In this document: positions 17,559 to 28,000 of the stretch, one piece after another
Position numbering within the stretch: position 1 is the first letter of the stretch
Layout: each line of letters begins with the position of its first letter
Assembly: GCF_002858865.1 (NCBI RefSeq)
Contig: NZ_PJRR01000014.1
Span: 1-64,000 of the forward strand
Length of the DNA: 64,000 nucleotides
Source: Caulobacter vibrioides
GTDB taxonomy: Bacteria; Pseudomonadota; Alphaproteobacteria; Caulobacterales; Caulobacteraceae
Direction: 5' to 3'
Program-made: the position numbers and the translations under genes
The notes under the pieces: model-generated
Database searches by the model: none
The model's input: the letters and a program-made list of their open reading frames with translations, nothing else
Told to the model about the DNA's origin: nothing

Positions 17559-17709
17559 GGGGTCACGTGTCCGATTAAGATCGTCGATAGAGGATCCACC
17601 TTATCGCCCCGTCCGTAAATCGGGGATGAACCTAAACGTCGCGGCTGGGGATGTTTCGACAGCGGCGATTGAGATTTGACCCCGCGCCGCGACGCTTCGA
17701 TGATGCGGC

Positions 17710-18636
17710 ATGAGCGCGTGGCGGCCCCTTTCGAGCGAAGAGCTTTCGTCCCCGCCGCTGGAGACCTTTGGCGGGCCAGCGTTCGAGGTGCTGCGCGCGG
17801 TCCCGGCCGGGGCGCCGCCGCCGACCGCCTTGGTGTTCGCCTCGCCCCACTCGGGCGACCTCTATCCCGAGGACATGGTCGCCGCGGTCCGCCTGCCGCT
17901 CGAGACCCTGCGCGCGTCCGAGGACGCGTTTGTCGACCGCATCATCGGCGGCGCGCCCGCCCTGGGGGCCGCCGTGGTGCGCGCCCGCTTCGCCCGCGCC
18001 TATGTGGATCTGAACCGTGAGCCCTGGGAGCTGGACCCGGCGATGTTCGATGGCGACCTGCCCGACTACGCCCAGGGCCGCACGGCGCGGGTGGCGGCGG
18101 GGCTGGGAACGATTCCCCGCGTCGCCGGCGAGGGTCGGCCGATCTATGGCCGCAAGCTGTCGTTCGACGAGGCCAGGACCCGGGTCGAGCTGGCCCACCG
18201 CCCCTATCACGACGCCCTGGACCGGCAGCTGGCGGCGGCGCGCGCGGCGCACGGGGCGGCGATCCTGATCGACTGGCACTCGATGCCGGCCGCCGCCGCG
18301 CGGGGCCAGCGGACCAGGTCCGGCGGGACCTGCGACATCGTGCTGGGCGACCGCTTCGGCGCGGCCTGCTCGCCCAAGCTGACGGCCCTGGTCGAGCGCG
18401 AGCTGGAGGCGCTGGGCTACAATGTCGCCCGCAACGCGCCCTATGCCGGCGGCTACACCACCGAACACTATGGCCGCCCCGCCAAGCGCACCCACGCCCT
18501 GCAGATCGAGATCAACCGCGCGCTCTATATGGATGAGACGACGCGCGCGCCGACCGACGGCCTGGCGCGGCTGATCGCCGACGCCGAAACCCTGACGCGG
18601 GCGCTGGCTGGGATGGAGCTGAGCGCCCTGCGCTGA
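17710..18636 (+). CDS. N-formylglutamate amidohydrolase family protein
   Basis: This 308-residue protein matches the N-formylglutamate amidohydrolase fold. FASPHSGDLYPEDM holds a probable metal-binding His, ARAYVDLNREPWELDP follows, and the later IDWHSMP and LQIEINRALYM segments are family signatures. The enzyme hydrolyses N-formyl-L-glutamate to glutamate and formate at the end of one histidine-degradation route, but many family members outside hut operons have other or unknown substrates, and no hut genes are present here. The ATG at 17710 is the first in frame. It is convergent with the TonB-C-like gene across 13 bp. Confidence 0.88.
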   Translation: MSAWRPLSSEELSSPPLETFGGPAFEVLRAVPAGAPPPTALVFASPHSGDLYPEDMVAAVRLPLETLRASEDAFVDRIIGGAPALGAAVVRARFARAYVDLNREPWELDPAMFDGDLPDYAQGRTARVAAGLGTIPRVAGEGRPIYGRKLSFDEARTRVELAHRPYHDALDRQLAAARAAHGAAILIDWHSMPAAAARGQRTRSGGTCDIVLGDRFGAACSPKLTALVERELEALGYNVARNAPYAGGYTTEHYGRPAKRTHALQIEINRALYMDETTRAPTDGLARLIADAETLTRALAGMELSALR

Positions 18637-18649
18637 AGAAAAACAAAAA

Positions 18650-19051
18650 CTAGGGCGACCGCGTCTCGACGGGCGGCAGGGCGAATCGAATGGTGATTCC
18701 CGACAGGCGCCGCGAGACCTGGACGGCGTTGGTCCCGCTGACATCGACTTGATAGTAGGTCATGGCGATCAGGGCCGCGCCGCCAAAGCCAAGGCCTTGC
18801 GGGTTTTCCCCGGTGACCACGCAGTCGCCCAGGGTTCCGTCCCGGCGGATCGTGCATTGCACCGTCGCCGCGCCCTCGACGCCCGCCCGGCGCGCGGTGG
18901 CCGGGAACAGACGCGCCAGCAGCTCGGGACTGGGGGCCTTGAGGATTTTCAGCGGCGGTAGGCCCGCCTTCGGCGCCTGGGCGCCGACGGGCGCGCCGTA
19001 CAGCGCCAGGGCCGCCAGAACGACGGCGGTGATTCCGCGTTTTCGACCCAA
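18650..19051 (-). CDS. Small secreted protein with TonB C-terminal-like domain
   Basis: This is about 133 residues from the TTG at 19051, which is preceded by GGGGGGAG. The N-terminus reads as a signal peptide (GRKRGITAVVLAALALYGAPVGAQA). The rest carries the pattern of a TonB C-terminal domain: FPATARRAGVEGAATVQCTIRRDGTLGDCVV, the alternating-strand motif of energy-transducer proteins, here without the transmembrane anchor and long proline linker of real TonB. It probably works in the periplasm; the partner is unknown. The frame is open to another TTG at 19111. Confidence 0.7.
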   Translation of the reverse strand: MGRKRGITAVVLAALALYGAPVGAQAPKAGLPPLKILKAPSPELLARLFPATARRAGVEGAATVQCTIRRDGTLGDCVVTGENPQGLGFGGAALIAMTYYQVDVSGTNAVQVSRRLSGITIRFALPPVETRSP

Positions 19052-19176
19052 AGCTCTCCCCCCGGTGGGCTTCGTGACCGCGAGTAGCGCCGATGGCGCC
19101 GCCGGTGTCAAACGGACTCCAGGCCGGCGTGGAGCGCGCCGCCCCGCTATGGGGACTGGGCCCCGGGGCCGAATCC

Positions 19177-19204
19177 AAAAAAAAGCCCGGCGAAACCGCC
19201 GGGC
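19177..19204 (-). terminator. Strong intrinsic terminator on the minus strand without an obvious upstream gene
   Basis: An 8-bp perfect GC stem (GCCCGGCG / CGCCGGGC, loop AAAC) is preceded on the plus strand by eight A, so the minus-strand transcript would end in eight U. No supported minus-strand gene lies upstream of it. The neighbouring minus-strand gene begins after it. Confidence 0.75.
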
Positions 19205-19617
19205 CAGTTCATTAGGGAGGAAACGCCCAGGAAGGGCAGAAGCGGCAGCGCCGCCTCACAGGATTGTTTTTAGAGTGCGGCGCAAAATTAGGCAAGCGGA
19301 AAACAAACGTTCGACGTCATTTTTTTGAAGCTCACCCTCGCAAAAACCCTTTACCTAAAGGGGAAGGAGAACAACGCTCTCTCAAAGCGCCCAAATTATA
19401 GGCATATTGCACTGCACAATTTGTTGCGTTTGAAACCGTCTCGTATGAGATCGAGGCGCAAACCCAAGCCAGACAAGACTTTCGCGTTGACACCGGTGTC
19501 GTGCGACAAGTGTTCCTGACGGTCGGGGGTGGATAAATTGAACGCATTCGCGTAAAAGCCGCGCGCCTGACGCCCGCAGCGTCATCTCCTATTCCTCCCG
19601 AAAGTCCGTCCGCCCCC
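19205..19617. other. Intergenic region upstream of typA; candidate small RNA on the minus strand
   Basis: No protein gene of normal size is supported. The region is more A+T-rich than its surroundings. It contains a perfect palindrome GACACCGGTGTC at 19489-19500 overlapping a TTGACA hexamer. A minus-strand transcript ending at the terminator at 19177-19204 would have to start here. Confidence 0.45.
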
Positions 19618-21450
19618 ATGTCCATGCGAAATATCGCCATCATCGCGCACGTCGATCATGGCAAGACCACCCTCGTCGACCAGCTGCTGGCTCAGTCCGG
19701 CGTGTTCCGCGCCAACGAAGCCACGACCGAACGGGCGATGGACTCCAACGACCAGGAGCGCGAGCGCGGCATCACGATTCTGGCCAAGTGCACCTCGGTG
19801 CTCTGGAACGGTGAAGCGGGCGAAACCCGCATCAACATCATCGACACCCCCGGCCACGCCGACTTCGGCGGTGAGGTCGAGCGGATCCTGGGCATGGTGG
19901 ACGGCTGCGTCCTGCTGGTCGACGCCGAGGAAGGCGTCATGCCGCAGACCAAGTTCGTGCTGACCAAGGCGCTGAAGATGGGCCTGCGCCCGATCCTCTG
20001 CATCAACAAGGTCGACCGCGCCCACGCCGATCCGGACCGCGTCCACAACGCCGCCTTCGACCTGTTCGCCGCCATCGGCGCCACGGACGAGCAGCTGGAC
20101 TTCCCGCACATCTACGCCTCGGGCCGCGCCGGCTGGGCCACGCTGGACCTGAACCAGCCCAGCGACAACCTGGCCCCGCTGTTCGACCTGATCGTGCGCC
20201 ACGTGCCCGAGCCCAAGCAGATCGCCAAGAAGGACGAGCCGTTCCAGATCCTGTCGGTGCTGATCGAAAGCGACCCGTTCCTGGGCCGCCTGCTGACCGG
20301 CCGCATCGAAAGCGGCAAGGCCGTCCCCGGCATGGCCATCAAGGCCCTGGACCGCGACGGCAAGGAAATCGAGCGCGGCCGCATCACCAAGGTGCTGGCC
20401 TTCCGCGGCCTGAAGCGTCAGCCGATCGATGACGGCGCCGAAGCCGGCGACATCGTCGCCATCGCCGGCCTGAGCAAGGCCACCGTGGCCGACACGCTCT
20501 GCGCCCTGGACGTCAACGAAGCCCTGCCGGCCCAGCCGATCGACCCGCCGACCATCTCGATGACCGTCTCGGTCAATGACAGCCCGCTGGCCGGCCGCGA
20601 AGGCGACAAGGTGCAGTCGCGCGTCATCCGCGATCGCCTCTTGAAGGAAGCCGAGAGCAACGTGGCTATCCGCGTCACCGAGACCTCGGAACGCGACGCC
20701 TACGAAGTGGCCGGCCGCGGCGAACTGCAGCTGGGCGTGCTGATCGAGAACATGCGCCGCGAAGGCTTCGAAGTGTCGATCAGCCGTCCGCGCGTGGTCT
20801 ATCAGACCGGCGAGAACGGCGAGCGCCTGGAGCCGATGGAAGACGTGATGATCGACGTGGACGACGAGTTCACCGGCATCGTCATCGAAAAGCTGTCGGC
20901 CCGTAAGGCCGAGCTGAAGGACATGGGTCCGTCGGGCGCGGGCAAGACCCGCATCACCCTGCTGTCGCCGTCGCGCTCGCTGATCGGCTATCAGGGCGAG
21001 TTCCTGACCGACACGCGCGGTTCGGGCGTGCTGAACCGCGTGTTCAGCCACTACGAGCCGCACAAGGGCCCGATCGACCAGCAGCGCAAGGGCGTGCTGG
21101 TGTCGAACTCGGACGGTGAAACGGCGGCCTACGCCCTGTGGAACCTGGAAGAGCGCGGCGTGATGTTCGTCGGCGCCGGCGAGAAGACCTACCAGGGCAT
21201 GATCATCGGCGAGAACAGCCGCTCGGACGACCTGGACGTCAACCCGATGAAGGCCAAGCAGCTGACCAACGTCCGCGCCTCGGGCAAGGACGAGTCGATC
21301 CGCCTGACCCCGCCGCGCCGCATGACCCTGGAACAGGCCATCGCCTATATCGAAGACGATGAGCTGGTCGAGGTGACCCCGAAGAACATCCGCCTGCGCA
21401 AGCAGGTCCTGAACCCCTCGTTCCGCAAGAAGCGCACGAAGGAAGACTAG
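19618..21450 (+). CDS. typA: Translational GTPase TypA/BipA
   Basis: This 610-residue ribosome-binding GTPase has G1 AHVDHGKT, G2 region ERERGITI, G3 DTPGHADF, G4 NKVD and G5 region SGRAGWA. The EF-G-like domains and TypA-specific C-terminus follow ([34 protein letters not shown]). It acts on the 30S/70S ribosome in assembly and stress-related translation. The ATG at 19618 begins the conserved [11 protein letters not shown]. No good Shine-Dalgarno is seen upstream. It is followed by an intrinsic terminator and is transcribed alone. Confidence 0.97.
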   Translation: MSMRNIAIIAHVDHGKTTLVDQLLAQSGVFRANEATTERAMDSNDQERERGITILAKCTSVLWNGEAGETRINIIDTPGHADFGGEVERILGMVDGCVLLVDAEEGVMPQTKFVLTKALKMGLRPILCINKVDRAHADPDRVHNAAFDLFAAIGATDEQLDFPHIYASGRAGWATLDLNQPSDNLAPLFDLIVRHVPEPKQIAKKDEPFQILSVLIESDPFLGRLLTGRIESGKAVPGMAIKALDRDGKEIERGRITKVLAFRGLKRQPIDDGAEAGDIVAIAGLSKATVADTLCALDVNEALPAQPIDPPTISMTVSVNDSPLAGREGDKVQSRVIRDRLLKEAESNVAIRVTETSERDAYEVAGRGELQLGVLIENMRREGFEVSISRPRVVYQTGENGERLEPMEDVMIDVDDEFTGIVIEKLSARKAELKDMGPSGAGKTRITLLSPSRSLIGYQGEFLTDTRGSGVLNRVFSHYEPHKGPIDQQRKGVLVSNSDGETAAYALWNLEERGVMFVGAGEKTYQGMIIGENSRSDDLDVNPMKAKQLTNVRASGKDESIRLTPPRRMTLEQAIAYIEDDELVEVTPKNIRLRKQVLNPSFRKKRTKED

Positions 21451-21472
21451 GGCTTAACCCCCCGATCTGAAG

Positions 21473-21503
21473 GGCCGCCGTTCAACAGAACGGCGGCCTT
21501 TTT
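21473..21503 (+). terminator. Intrinsic terminator of typA
   Basis: A 10-bp perfect stem (GGCCGCCGTT / AACGGCGGCC), 6-nt loop and TTTTTC tail lie 22 bp after the typA stop. Confidence 0.9.
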
Positions 21504-21564
21504 CATGGCCGCGTCATCTTGACCGCCAGGGACATGCTTAACCTCGGGTTTACCCAAGAGAACG

Positions 21565-24033
21565 ATGGTTTCCGGGGGATCTCCGCTCCGGAAGACCATA
21601 GGATCGCGCGTGCGCGTTATCGCCAGCTCGTTGCTTGACCGCTTTGTCGCGGTCCTTCCGTCCCAGGTGCTGGCCGACGCCCCCGAGTCCCTGGCGGGCC
21701 GCGTGCGCATGGAGCAGGTGCAGAGCATCCTGCGCATGACGCCGGTGATGATGAGCGCCAACATCGCCATCGCCTTCCTGGTGTCTCTGGCGGGCATGAG
21801 CCATCCGCACCGCGTCGGGATCGGGATCTGGGCCGCCCTGGTCATCAGCTACGCGTTGCTCGGCCTGCGCGGCTGGGTGTCAGCCCAGCGCCGCAAGACC
21901 GGCAAGGCGGCCGTGTCGGCGCGCGGCGTGCGTCGGGTCGTGCTGCAGGCCGCCCTGCTGGGGCTGCTATGGGGCGTGCTTCCTGTGCTGACCTTCCGCC
22001 TGGGCGACACCAGCGCCATGCCGATGATGGTCGCCTCGGTGATCGCCGGCATGATCGGCTGCGGCGGCTTCGCCATGCTGACCCTGCCGGCCGCCGCCCT
22101 GGCCTATTCGACCCCGATGGTCCTGGGCTCGCTCTACATGCTGGGCACCAGCGGCGATCCGATCCTGTACGCCTTGGGCGGCCTGCTGGTGTTCTGCTAC
22201 GCGGTCGTCATCGTCTCATGCCTGTCGCACGCCCGGATCTTCGCCGAGCGCCTGGTGGCCGCCGACGAGCTGGAAAAGCAGAAGCAGGTGGTCAGCCTGC
22301 TGCTGTCGGACTTCGAGGAAGGGGCCAGCGACTGGCTGTGGGAGGTCGACGCGGCGGGTCGCCTGACCTACGTCTCCGACCGCATGGCCGCCGCCGCCGG
22401 CGTCGACAAGGACGCCTTGCTGGGCCAGCCGATGTCGGACCTCTGCGGCGCGGCCGAAGCGCCCGGCGGCCCCGTCGCGGCGCTGTCGGCCCTGTTCGCC
22501 GAGCAAAAGACCTTCCGCGACGTCGTCGTCTCCATCGCCGTTGCGGATGACGCGGGCCGGCCCGCCACCCACTGGTGGGCGCTGTCGGCCAAGCCGGTGC
22601 ACGATCTGGACGGCCTGTTCGTCGGCTTCCGCGGCGTGGGCGCCGACATCACCCAGGCGCGCGAGGACCAGGAGCGGATCTCGCACCTGGCGCACTACGA
22701 CGTGCTGACCCAGCTGCCCAACCGCCTGTCGCTGCTGCAGAATCTGGGCAAGGCCTGGATGGATCACGGCCGCGACAAGACCTCGGGCTGCGCCGTCCTG
22801 TGCCTCGACCTCGACCACTTCAAGGGCGTCAATGACAGCCTGGGACACCCCGTAGGCGACGCCCTGCTGATGCAGGTAGCCAGCCGCCTGCGGTCCTGCG
22901 TCGGCGAGACCGGTATGGTCGCGCGGCTGGGCGGCGACGAGTTCGCCGTGGTCTGCGCCCCCTCCCCCGGCCACGAGGCGCTGTCGGCCCTGTCGCAGTC
23001 GATCGTCGAGACGCTCTCGGCCCCCTACGACATCCTCGGCCACAACGTGCTGATCGGCGCCAGCGTCGGCCTCGCGGTCGCCCCCTTCGACGCCGACGAC
23101 CCCGACGGCCTGCTGAAGAACGCCGATCTGGCCCTCTACCGCGCCAAGGGCGACGGCCGGGGCGCCTATCGCTTCTTCGAGACCGCCATGGACGTCTGGG
23201 CCCAGGAGCGGCGCGCGCTCGAGATGGACCTGCGCGAGGCCCTGGCCCGCGACGAGCTGAAGCTGTTCTTCCAGCCGCTGATCGGCCGGCGCGACAACGA
23301 AACCACGGGCTTTGAGGCCCTGCTGCGCTGGCAGCATCCGACGCGGGGCCTGGTGCCGCCCTCCGACTTCATCGAGTGCGCCGAGCAGTGGGGCCTGATC
23401 GGCCGCATCGGCGAGTGGGTGCTGAACGAGGCCTGCCGCACGGCCGCCACCTGGCCCTCGCACCTCACGGTCGCGGTCAATCTGTCGCCCAACCAGTTCG
23501 CCTCGGGCGATCTGGTCGAGCAGGTCCGCGCGGCCCTGAAGGCCTCGGGCCTGGCGCCCGCCCGACTGGAGCTGGAGATCACCGAGGGCCTGCTGCTGCA
23601 CGACAGCGCCAAGACCCTGGAGCAGCTGGCCGCCCTGAAGGCGCTCGGCGTCAAGATCGCCATGGACGACTTCGGCACCGGCTATTCCAGCCTCGCCTAT
23701 CTGTGGCGGTTCCCGTTCGACAAGATCAAGATCGACCGCTCGTTCGTGGCCGAGATGCAGGACAATGTGGCCATCGCAGACATCCTGCGCACCATCGCCT
23801 TGTTGGGCCAGACCCTGAACCTTGAGGTCACCGCCGAGGGCGTCGAGACCCAGGCCCAGGCCAGGCTGCTGGCCGAGATGCGCTGCGACCAGTTCCAGGG
23901 CTTCCTGTTCGGCCGCCCGATGCCGGTCGGCGACATCCCCAGCTTCCTGATGGCCGCCACGGCGCGCCGGATGCGGGGCGAGACCGGCGTCGACGACGCG
24001 GACGGCCAGGACGCCGAGGTTGTGGCGGGGTAG
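21565..24033 (+). CDS. Membrane PAS-GGDEF-EAL cyclic-di-GMP signalling protein
   Basis: This is an 822-residue inner-membrane protein. Several hydrophobic segments occupy about residues 50-225, a PAS-like domain about 245-365, a GGDEF domain (LTQLPNRLSLL, then RLGGDEFAVV) and an EAL domain (GFEALLRWQHP, NLSPNQF, ITEGLLL, MDDFGTGYSSL, KIDRSFV, EGVET). Both active-site motifs are intact, so it could make and degrade c-di-GMP, or one domain may regulate the other. The last part of the EAL domain is duplicated at 24731-24945. The present C-terminus (DDADGQDAEVVAG) differs from the tail next to the duplicate, suggesting that a recombination event replaced the native end. Confidence 0.92.
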   Translation: MVSGGSPLRKTIGSRVRVIASSLLDRFVAVLPSQVLADAPESLAGRVRMEQVQSILRMTPVMMSANIAIAFLVSLAGMSHPHRVGIGIWAALVISYALLGLRGWVSAQRRKTGKAAVSARGVRRVVLQAALLGLLWGVLPVLTFRLGDTSAMPMMVASVIAGMIGCGGFAMLTLPAAALAYSTPMVLGSLYMLGTSGDPILYALGGLLVFCYAVVIVSCLSHARIFAERLVAADELEKQKQVVSLLLSDFEEGASDWLWEVDAAGRLTYVSDRMAAAAGVDKDALLGQPMSDLCGAAEAPGGPVAALSALFAEQKTFRDVVVSIAVADDAGRPATHWWALSAKPVHDLDGLFVGFRGVGADITQAREDQERISHLAHYDVLTQLPNRLSLLQNLGKAWMDHGRDKTSGCAVLCLDLDHFKGVNDSLGHPVGDALLMQVASRLRSCVGETGMVARLGGDEFAVVCAPSPGHEALSALSQSIVETLSAPYDILGHNVLIGASVGLAVAPFDADDPDGLLKNADLALYRAKGDGRGAYRFFETAMDVWAQERRALEMDLREALARDELKLFFQPLIGRRDNETTGFEALLRWQHPTRGLVPPSDFIECAEQWGLIGRIGEWVLNEACRTAATWPSHLTVAVNLSPNQFASGDLVEQVRAALKASGLAPARLELEITEGLLLHDSAKTLEQLAALKALGVKIAMDDFGTGYSSLAYLWRFPFDKIKIDRSFVAEMQDNVAIADILRTIALLGQTLNLEVTAEGVETQAQARLLAEMRCDQFQGFLFGRPMPVGDIPSFLMAATARRMRGETGVDDADGQDAEVVAG

Positions 24034-24066
24034 TCGCCGTCAAAGGAGCGAGGATGGCTTTCTCGC

Positions 24067-24507
24067 CTAGTCCGGTCCGCGCTCTACCTTGTGCCAGACT
24101 GAAAGAACATCATCAAAATTCCGGCACCCATCAAGTAGGTGATAAATTTCCTCGACCTCATAGAACTGAGTCAAAAGATCATCATCGATGGTCACTTGCT
24201 CCTTAAACACGGCCAGAAGCTCTGACAGCCGATAAGGTCTGAGAGGTTTCCAGGAAATTTCGATCGGGAAGGTCGGGCTATAGAGGTGCGAAAGTAATCG
24301 CCAATACCACTTCCTGTAACGCGAAGCGCCCGGGACGATCATTCGCCACGCAGCTCCCTCAGCGTCGAACACTATGTTGTTCTCAGACCAGCCATTTGAA
24401 AGCGCAAAAGGATTGGTCAATTCCTGATCGAGAGGCGCCTCTTTAAGCCAGAATTCATGCGTGCCCGGCGTGTGGACGAAGCAGGGCGCTGCAGGAAAGT
24501 CAGGCAT
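24067..24507 (-). CDS. Small hypothetical protein in an inserted segment
   Basis: This is a 146-residue protein from the ATG at 24507; a GTG two codons earlier is possible. I do not recognise a family. It is soluble, acidic and aromatic-rich (SRYRKWYWRLLSHLYSP, YEVEEIYHLLDGC), with a size typical of immunity-type or small accessory proteins, though nothing proves that. It is clearly less GC-rich than its neighbours. It lies between two copies of the end of the GGDEF-EAL gene, so it appears to have been brought in by the recombination event that made that duplication. Confidence 0.6.
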   Translation of the reverse strand: MPDFPAAPCFVHTPGTHEFWLKEAPLDQELTNPFALSNGWSENNIVFDAEGAAWRMIVPGASRYRKWYWRLLSHLYSPTFPIEISWKPLRPYRLSELLAVFKEQVTIDDDLLTQFYEVEEIYHLLDGCRNFDDVLSVWHKVERGPD

Positions 24508-24657
24508 AAGCACTCAAGCAGATTGCAAGAAGGATCGTTCCAATCAGGACCTTAAGCTTTGAAGCGAATGCGTGTCGATCTGTGTCGCAGCGAAAGCAAT
24601 CCTGGCTCGTCAATGAACCCGTGTGGTCCGACTAGGGCGAGTTGCGAATCTAGGTTT

Positions 24658-24680
24658 CCTTCTCCCCTTGCGGGAGAAGG
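24658..24680. repeat. Short palindrome in repeat-like intergenic sequence
   Basis: A perfect 9-bp inverted repeat (CCTTCTCCC / GGGAGAAGG) heads a stretch of the type found elsewhere between genes in this window (CTCCC...GGGAG modules). It lies just before the duplicated EAL fragment. Confidence 0.5.
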
Positions 24681-24730
24681 TGTCAGCGAAGCTGACGGAT
24701 GAGGGGTCAGAAGGCCTGAAGTCGGCTAGG

Positions 24731-24980
24731 CCTGCGCACCATCGCCCTGTTGGGCCAGACCCTGAACCTGGAGGTCACCGCCGAGGGCGTCGAGACCCAG
24801 GCCCAGGCCAGGCTACTGGCCGAGATGCGCTGTGACCAGTTCCAGGGCTTCCTGTTCGGCCGCCCGATGCCGGTCGGCGACATCCCCAGCTTCCTGATGG
24901 CCGCCACGGCGCGCCGGATGCGGGGCGAGACCGGCGTCGACGACGACGGCGTGCACGCGGCGGTCAGCCAGACCCGCTAA
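24731..24980 (+). pseudogene. Duplicated 3' fragment of the GGDEF-EAL gene
   Basis: The bases 24731-24945 match 23784-23998 in the intact gene over 215 bp with four differences by my count, all silent in the EAL reading frame. The frame then continues to its own stop at 24980 with a different tail (DDDGVHAAVSQTR). There is no start or GGDEF domain, so it is a gene remnant. It may well be the original 3' end of the gene before insertion of the 0.95-kb segment. Confidence 0.85.
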
Positions 24981-25093
24981 AGCCAAGTCTGCTTTGAAAC
25001 TGTCATCAATAGAGTAACAAACTGCATACTTGGCGCAGTAGGGGCGAGGCAGGCGTCCCGACTCTCAGGGACGGCCGACCTGAGGGGGTTTCC

Positions 25094-28000
25094 ATGTCTT
25101 TCGCTCGCAAGCTCGCCGCCGGAGCGGCGTTCGGCGCGCTGGCCTTTGCATTCGCAGCGCCGGCGGTTCACGCCCAGCAAACCACGGCCGCGGTGCGCGG
25201 CGTCACCGTCGATGACAAGGGCGCGCCGATCGCCGGCGCCACCGTCACCGTCACCCACGTGCCCAGCGGCACCGACCAGGTGGTCGTCACCAACGAGGCG
25301 GGCGCCTTCGACGCGCGCGGCCTGCGCGTCGGCGGCCCCTACAAGATCACCGCCACGGGTCAGGGCTTCGCCTCGCAGACCCTCGGCGATCTCTTCCTGA
25401 ACGTCGGCGACGCCCAGCGCGTCCGCCTGGCCCTGGTGCCCGCCACCGAACTGTCGGAAGTGGTCATCACCGCCGCGAAGAAGGCGACGACCAGCCAACT
25501 GGCCAATGTCGGCTCGCGCACGACCCTGGGCCGCGACGAGATCGACGCCGTCGTGTCGGTCAAGCGCGACATCCGTGACATCGGCCGCCGCGACCCGCTG
25601 GCCAATCTGGACTTCGTGGCCCGCGGCACCGGTCCGTCGGGCGGTCTCTACATCGCCGGCTCGGCGCCGCGCGCCAACCGCATCACCATCGACGGCGTGC
25701 GCTCGGCCGACAGCTACGGCCTGAACACCGGCGGCCTGTCGACCAACCGCGGCCCGGTCTCGTTCGAGGCCCTCGAGCAGGTCGCGATCCAGGCCGTGCC
25801 CTTCGACGTCGAGGACGGCGACTTCACCGGCGGCGCGCTGAACCTGATCATGCGCTCGGGCGGCAACGACTTCCACGGCTCGCTGTTCTCCAACGAGCGC
25901 ACCACCCGCCTAGTCGGCAACCAGCTGCCGATCGTCGGCTTCACCAACAACGACGTGCTCCAGGCGCCGCTGAGCGGCTTCCGGAAGGTCAAGAACCAGA
26001 TCGCCGAGACCAACTACGGCGTCTTCCTGTCGGGTCCGATCATCAAGGACCGCCTGTTCTTCGCGGCCTCCTACGAGAAGTTCTCCAGCTCCGACACCAC
26101 GGGCGTCGGCCCGATCGGCGCGGGCTTCGCCAACACCTTCAACCGCATTCCGGGCGTCTCGACCGGAACCGGCGCCAGCCAGGCCGACATCGACGCGGTG
26201 CTGGCCAACTGGAACGGCTATGCGGCCTCGTCGCTGCTGAAGCCGGGCTCGGTGGCCCTGGTCGAGCCGATCCTCGACGAGAAGTCGTCGATCAAGATCG
26301 ACTACAACATCACCGACAAGCACCGCCTCTCGGCCACCTATCGCCACGCGTTCAGCTCGGTCTGGAAGCGCAGCCCGTCGGCCAACTCCATCAGCCTGGA
26401 CACCAACTGGTACGTCCAGCCTGAGAACGAGGACAACTACGCCCTGCAGCTGAACTCGCGCTGGAGCCCGGACCTGGCGACCGAAGCGCGCGTGGCGTTC
26501 CGCGGCTATCAGCGCGGCCAGCTACCCCCCGTGGGCCAGGGCTTCGCCAACGTCTCGATCTGCACCGACCCGGCCTTCGGCGCCGGCGCGGCCTTCTCGT
26601 GCTCGTCGGGCGTGCCGTCGATCAACTTCGGCCCCGACCAGTTCCGTCAGGCCAACGTCCTGAAGACCAAGGACACCTCGGGCTCGTTCGTCGCCAACTA
26701 CACCGGCTTCGACAACCACCAGATCAAGCTCGGCTACCAGTATCGCGGGATGGAGATCTACAACCTGTTCCTGCAGGCCGCGCGCGGGGTCTACTACTTC
26801 GACAGCGTCGCCGAGTTCCAGGCGGGGCAGGCCAACCAACTGTCGTACGGCAACTCGTTGACCGGCACGGCGACCGACGCCGCCGCGGTGCTGGACTACA
26901 AGGTCCACTCGCTGCTGGCCCAGGACACCTGGGACGTCACCGACGCCCTGACCGTGAACTTCGGGGTCCGCTGGGATCACTACGCCGCCGACAAGAAGCC
27001 GACGCTGAACACCAACTTCGTCAACCGCTACGGCTATTCCAACCAGACCACCTATGACGGCATCGACGTGGTGATGCCGCGCGTCTCGGCCAAGTACAAC
27101 AGCGACTGGTTCGAGCTCTCGGGCGGCTTTGGCCTGGTGTCGGGCGGTCTGCCGGACGTGTTCCTGGGCAACAGCTATGGCGGCACCACCGGCGCCCTGA
27201 CCAACAGCTTCGCGATCCGCCGCGCCACCAACGGCACGCTCTCGACGGCCGACGACACCTTCGTCGACACCGCCACCAACCAGGCCATCGACGCGGCGAC
27301 CGGCAACGCCCTCTTGACGATCAACAAGGCCTCGCCCTCGTTCATCACCAATCCGGCGGCCGTCGCCCAGACCCTGCTGACCGCCGACAGCGCCAGCCGT
27401 CGCAACGCCTACACCAACTCGCTGGCCCCCGGCTTCAAGATGGCGGCCGACTGGAAGACCAACCTCTCGTTCAAGACCACCCAGTTCGGCATCGACTGGG
27501 GCATCGACGCGGTGGCCAGCTGGTCGGAGGTCAATGTGGCCTTCCGCGACGCCCGCGCCCGTCGCCTGACGGTCAACGGCGTCCAGCAGCTGACGCCCGA
27601 CGGTCGCGCCCGTTACGATGGTCTGGTGATCCCGGGCGCCAACGCCGCGGCGATCAACGCCAGCCGCACGGCCCTGGGCCTGCCGGTCGTCGCCAACGCC
27701 GACCTGGCCAACCTGGGCCTGTTCGGCGACATCCAGGCCTATAACCCCTCGACCAAGAACTGGACCCGGACGGTCGCCCTGTCGGCCCGCCGCAACATCT
27801 TCGGCGTCGACACCTGGGCCGCCTACACCTGGCAGGACGGTCGCCAGTACGGCGGCATCTCGGAGTTCGGCACCACCGCCGGCGGCAACTCCACGGGCGG
27901 CAACTACTATGCCGACCAGGGCTTTGACCTGGATCCGAACGGCGCCGCCGAGGGCAAGTCCAACAACCTGCTGCGCAACTCGCTGAAGGTGAACCTCAGC

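Noticed and set aside
19332..19643. 103-residue minus-strand frame over the typA start
   Set aside because: It overlaps the typA N-terminus, lacks a ribosome site and has no recognisable pattern.
25000..25028. PhoB box before the Oar-like receptor
   Set aside because: CTGTCAT and CTGCATA are 22 bp apart but the unit expected between them (AGAGTAA) does not match, so the case is too weak beside the six-unit array at 41353.
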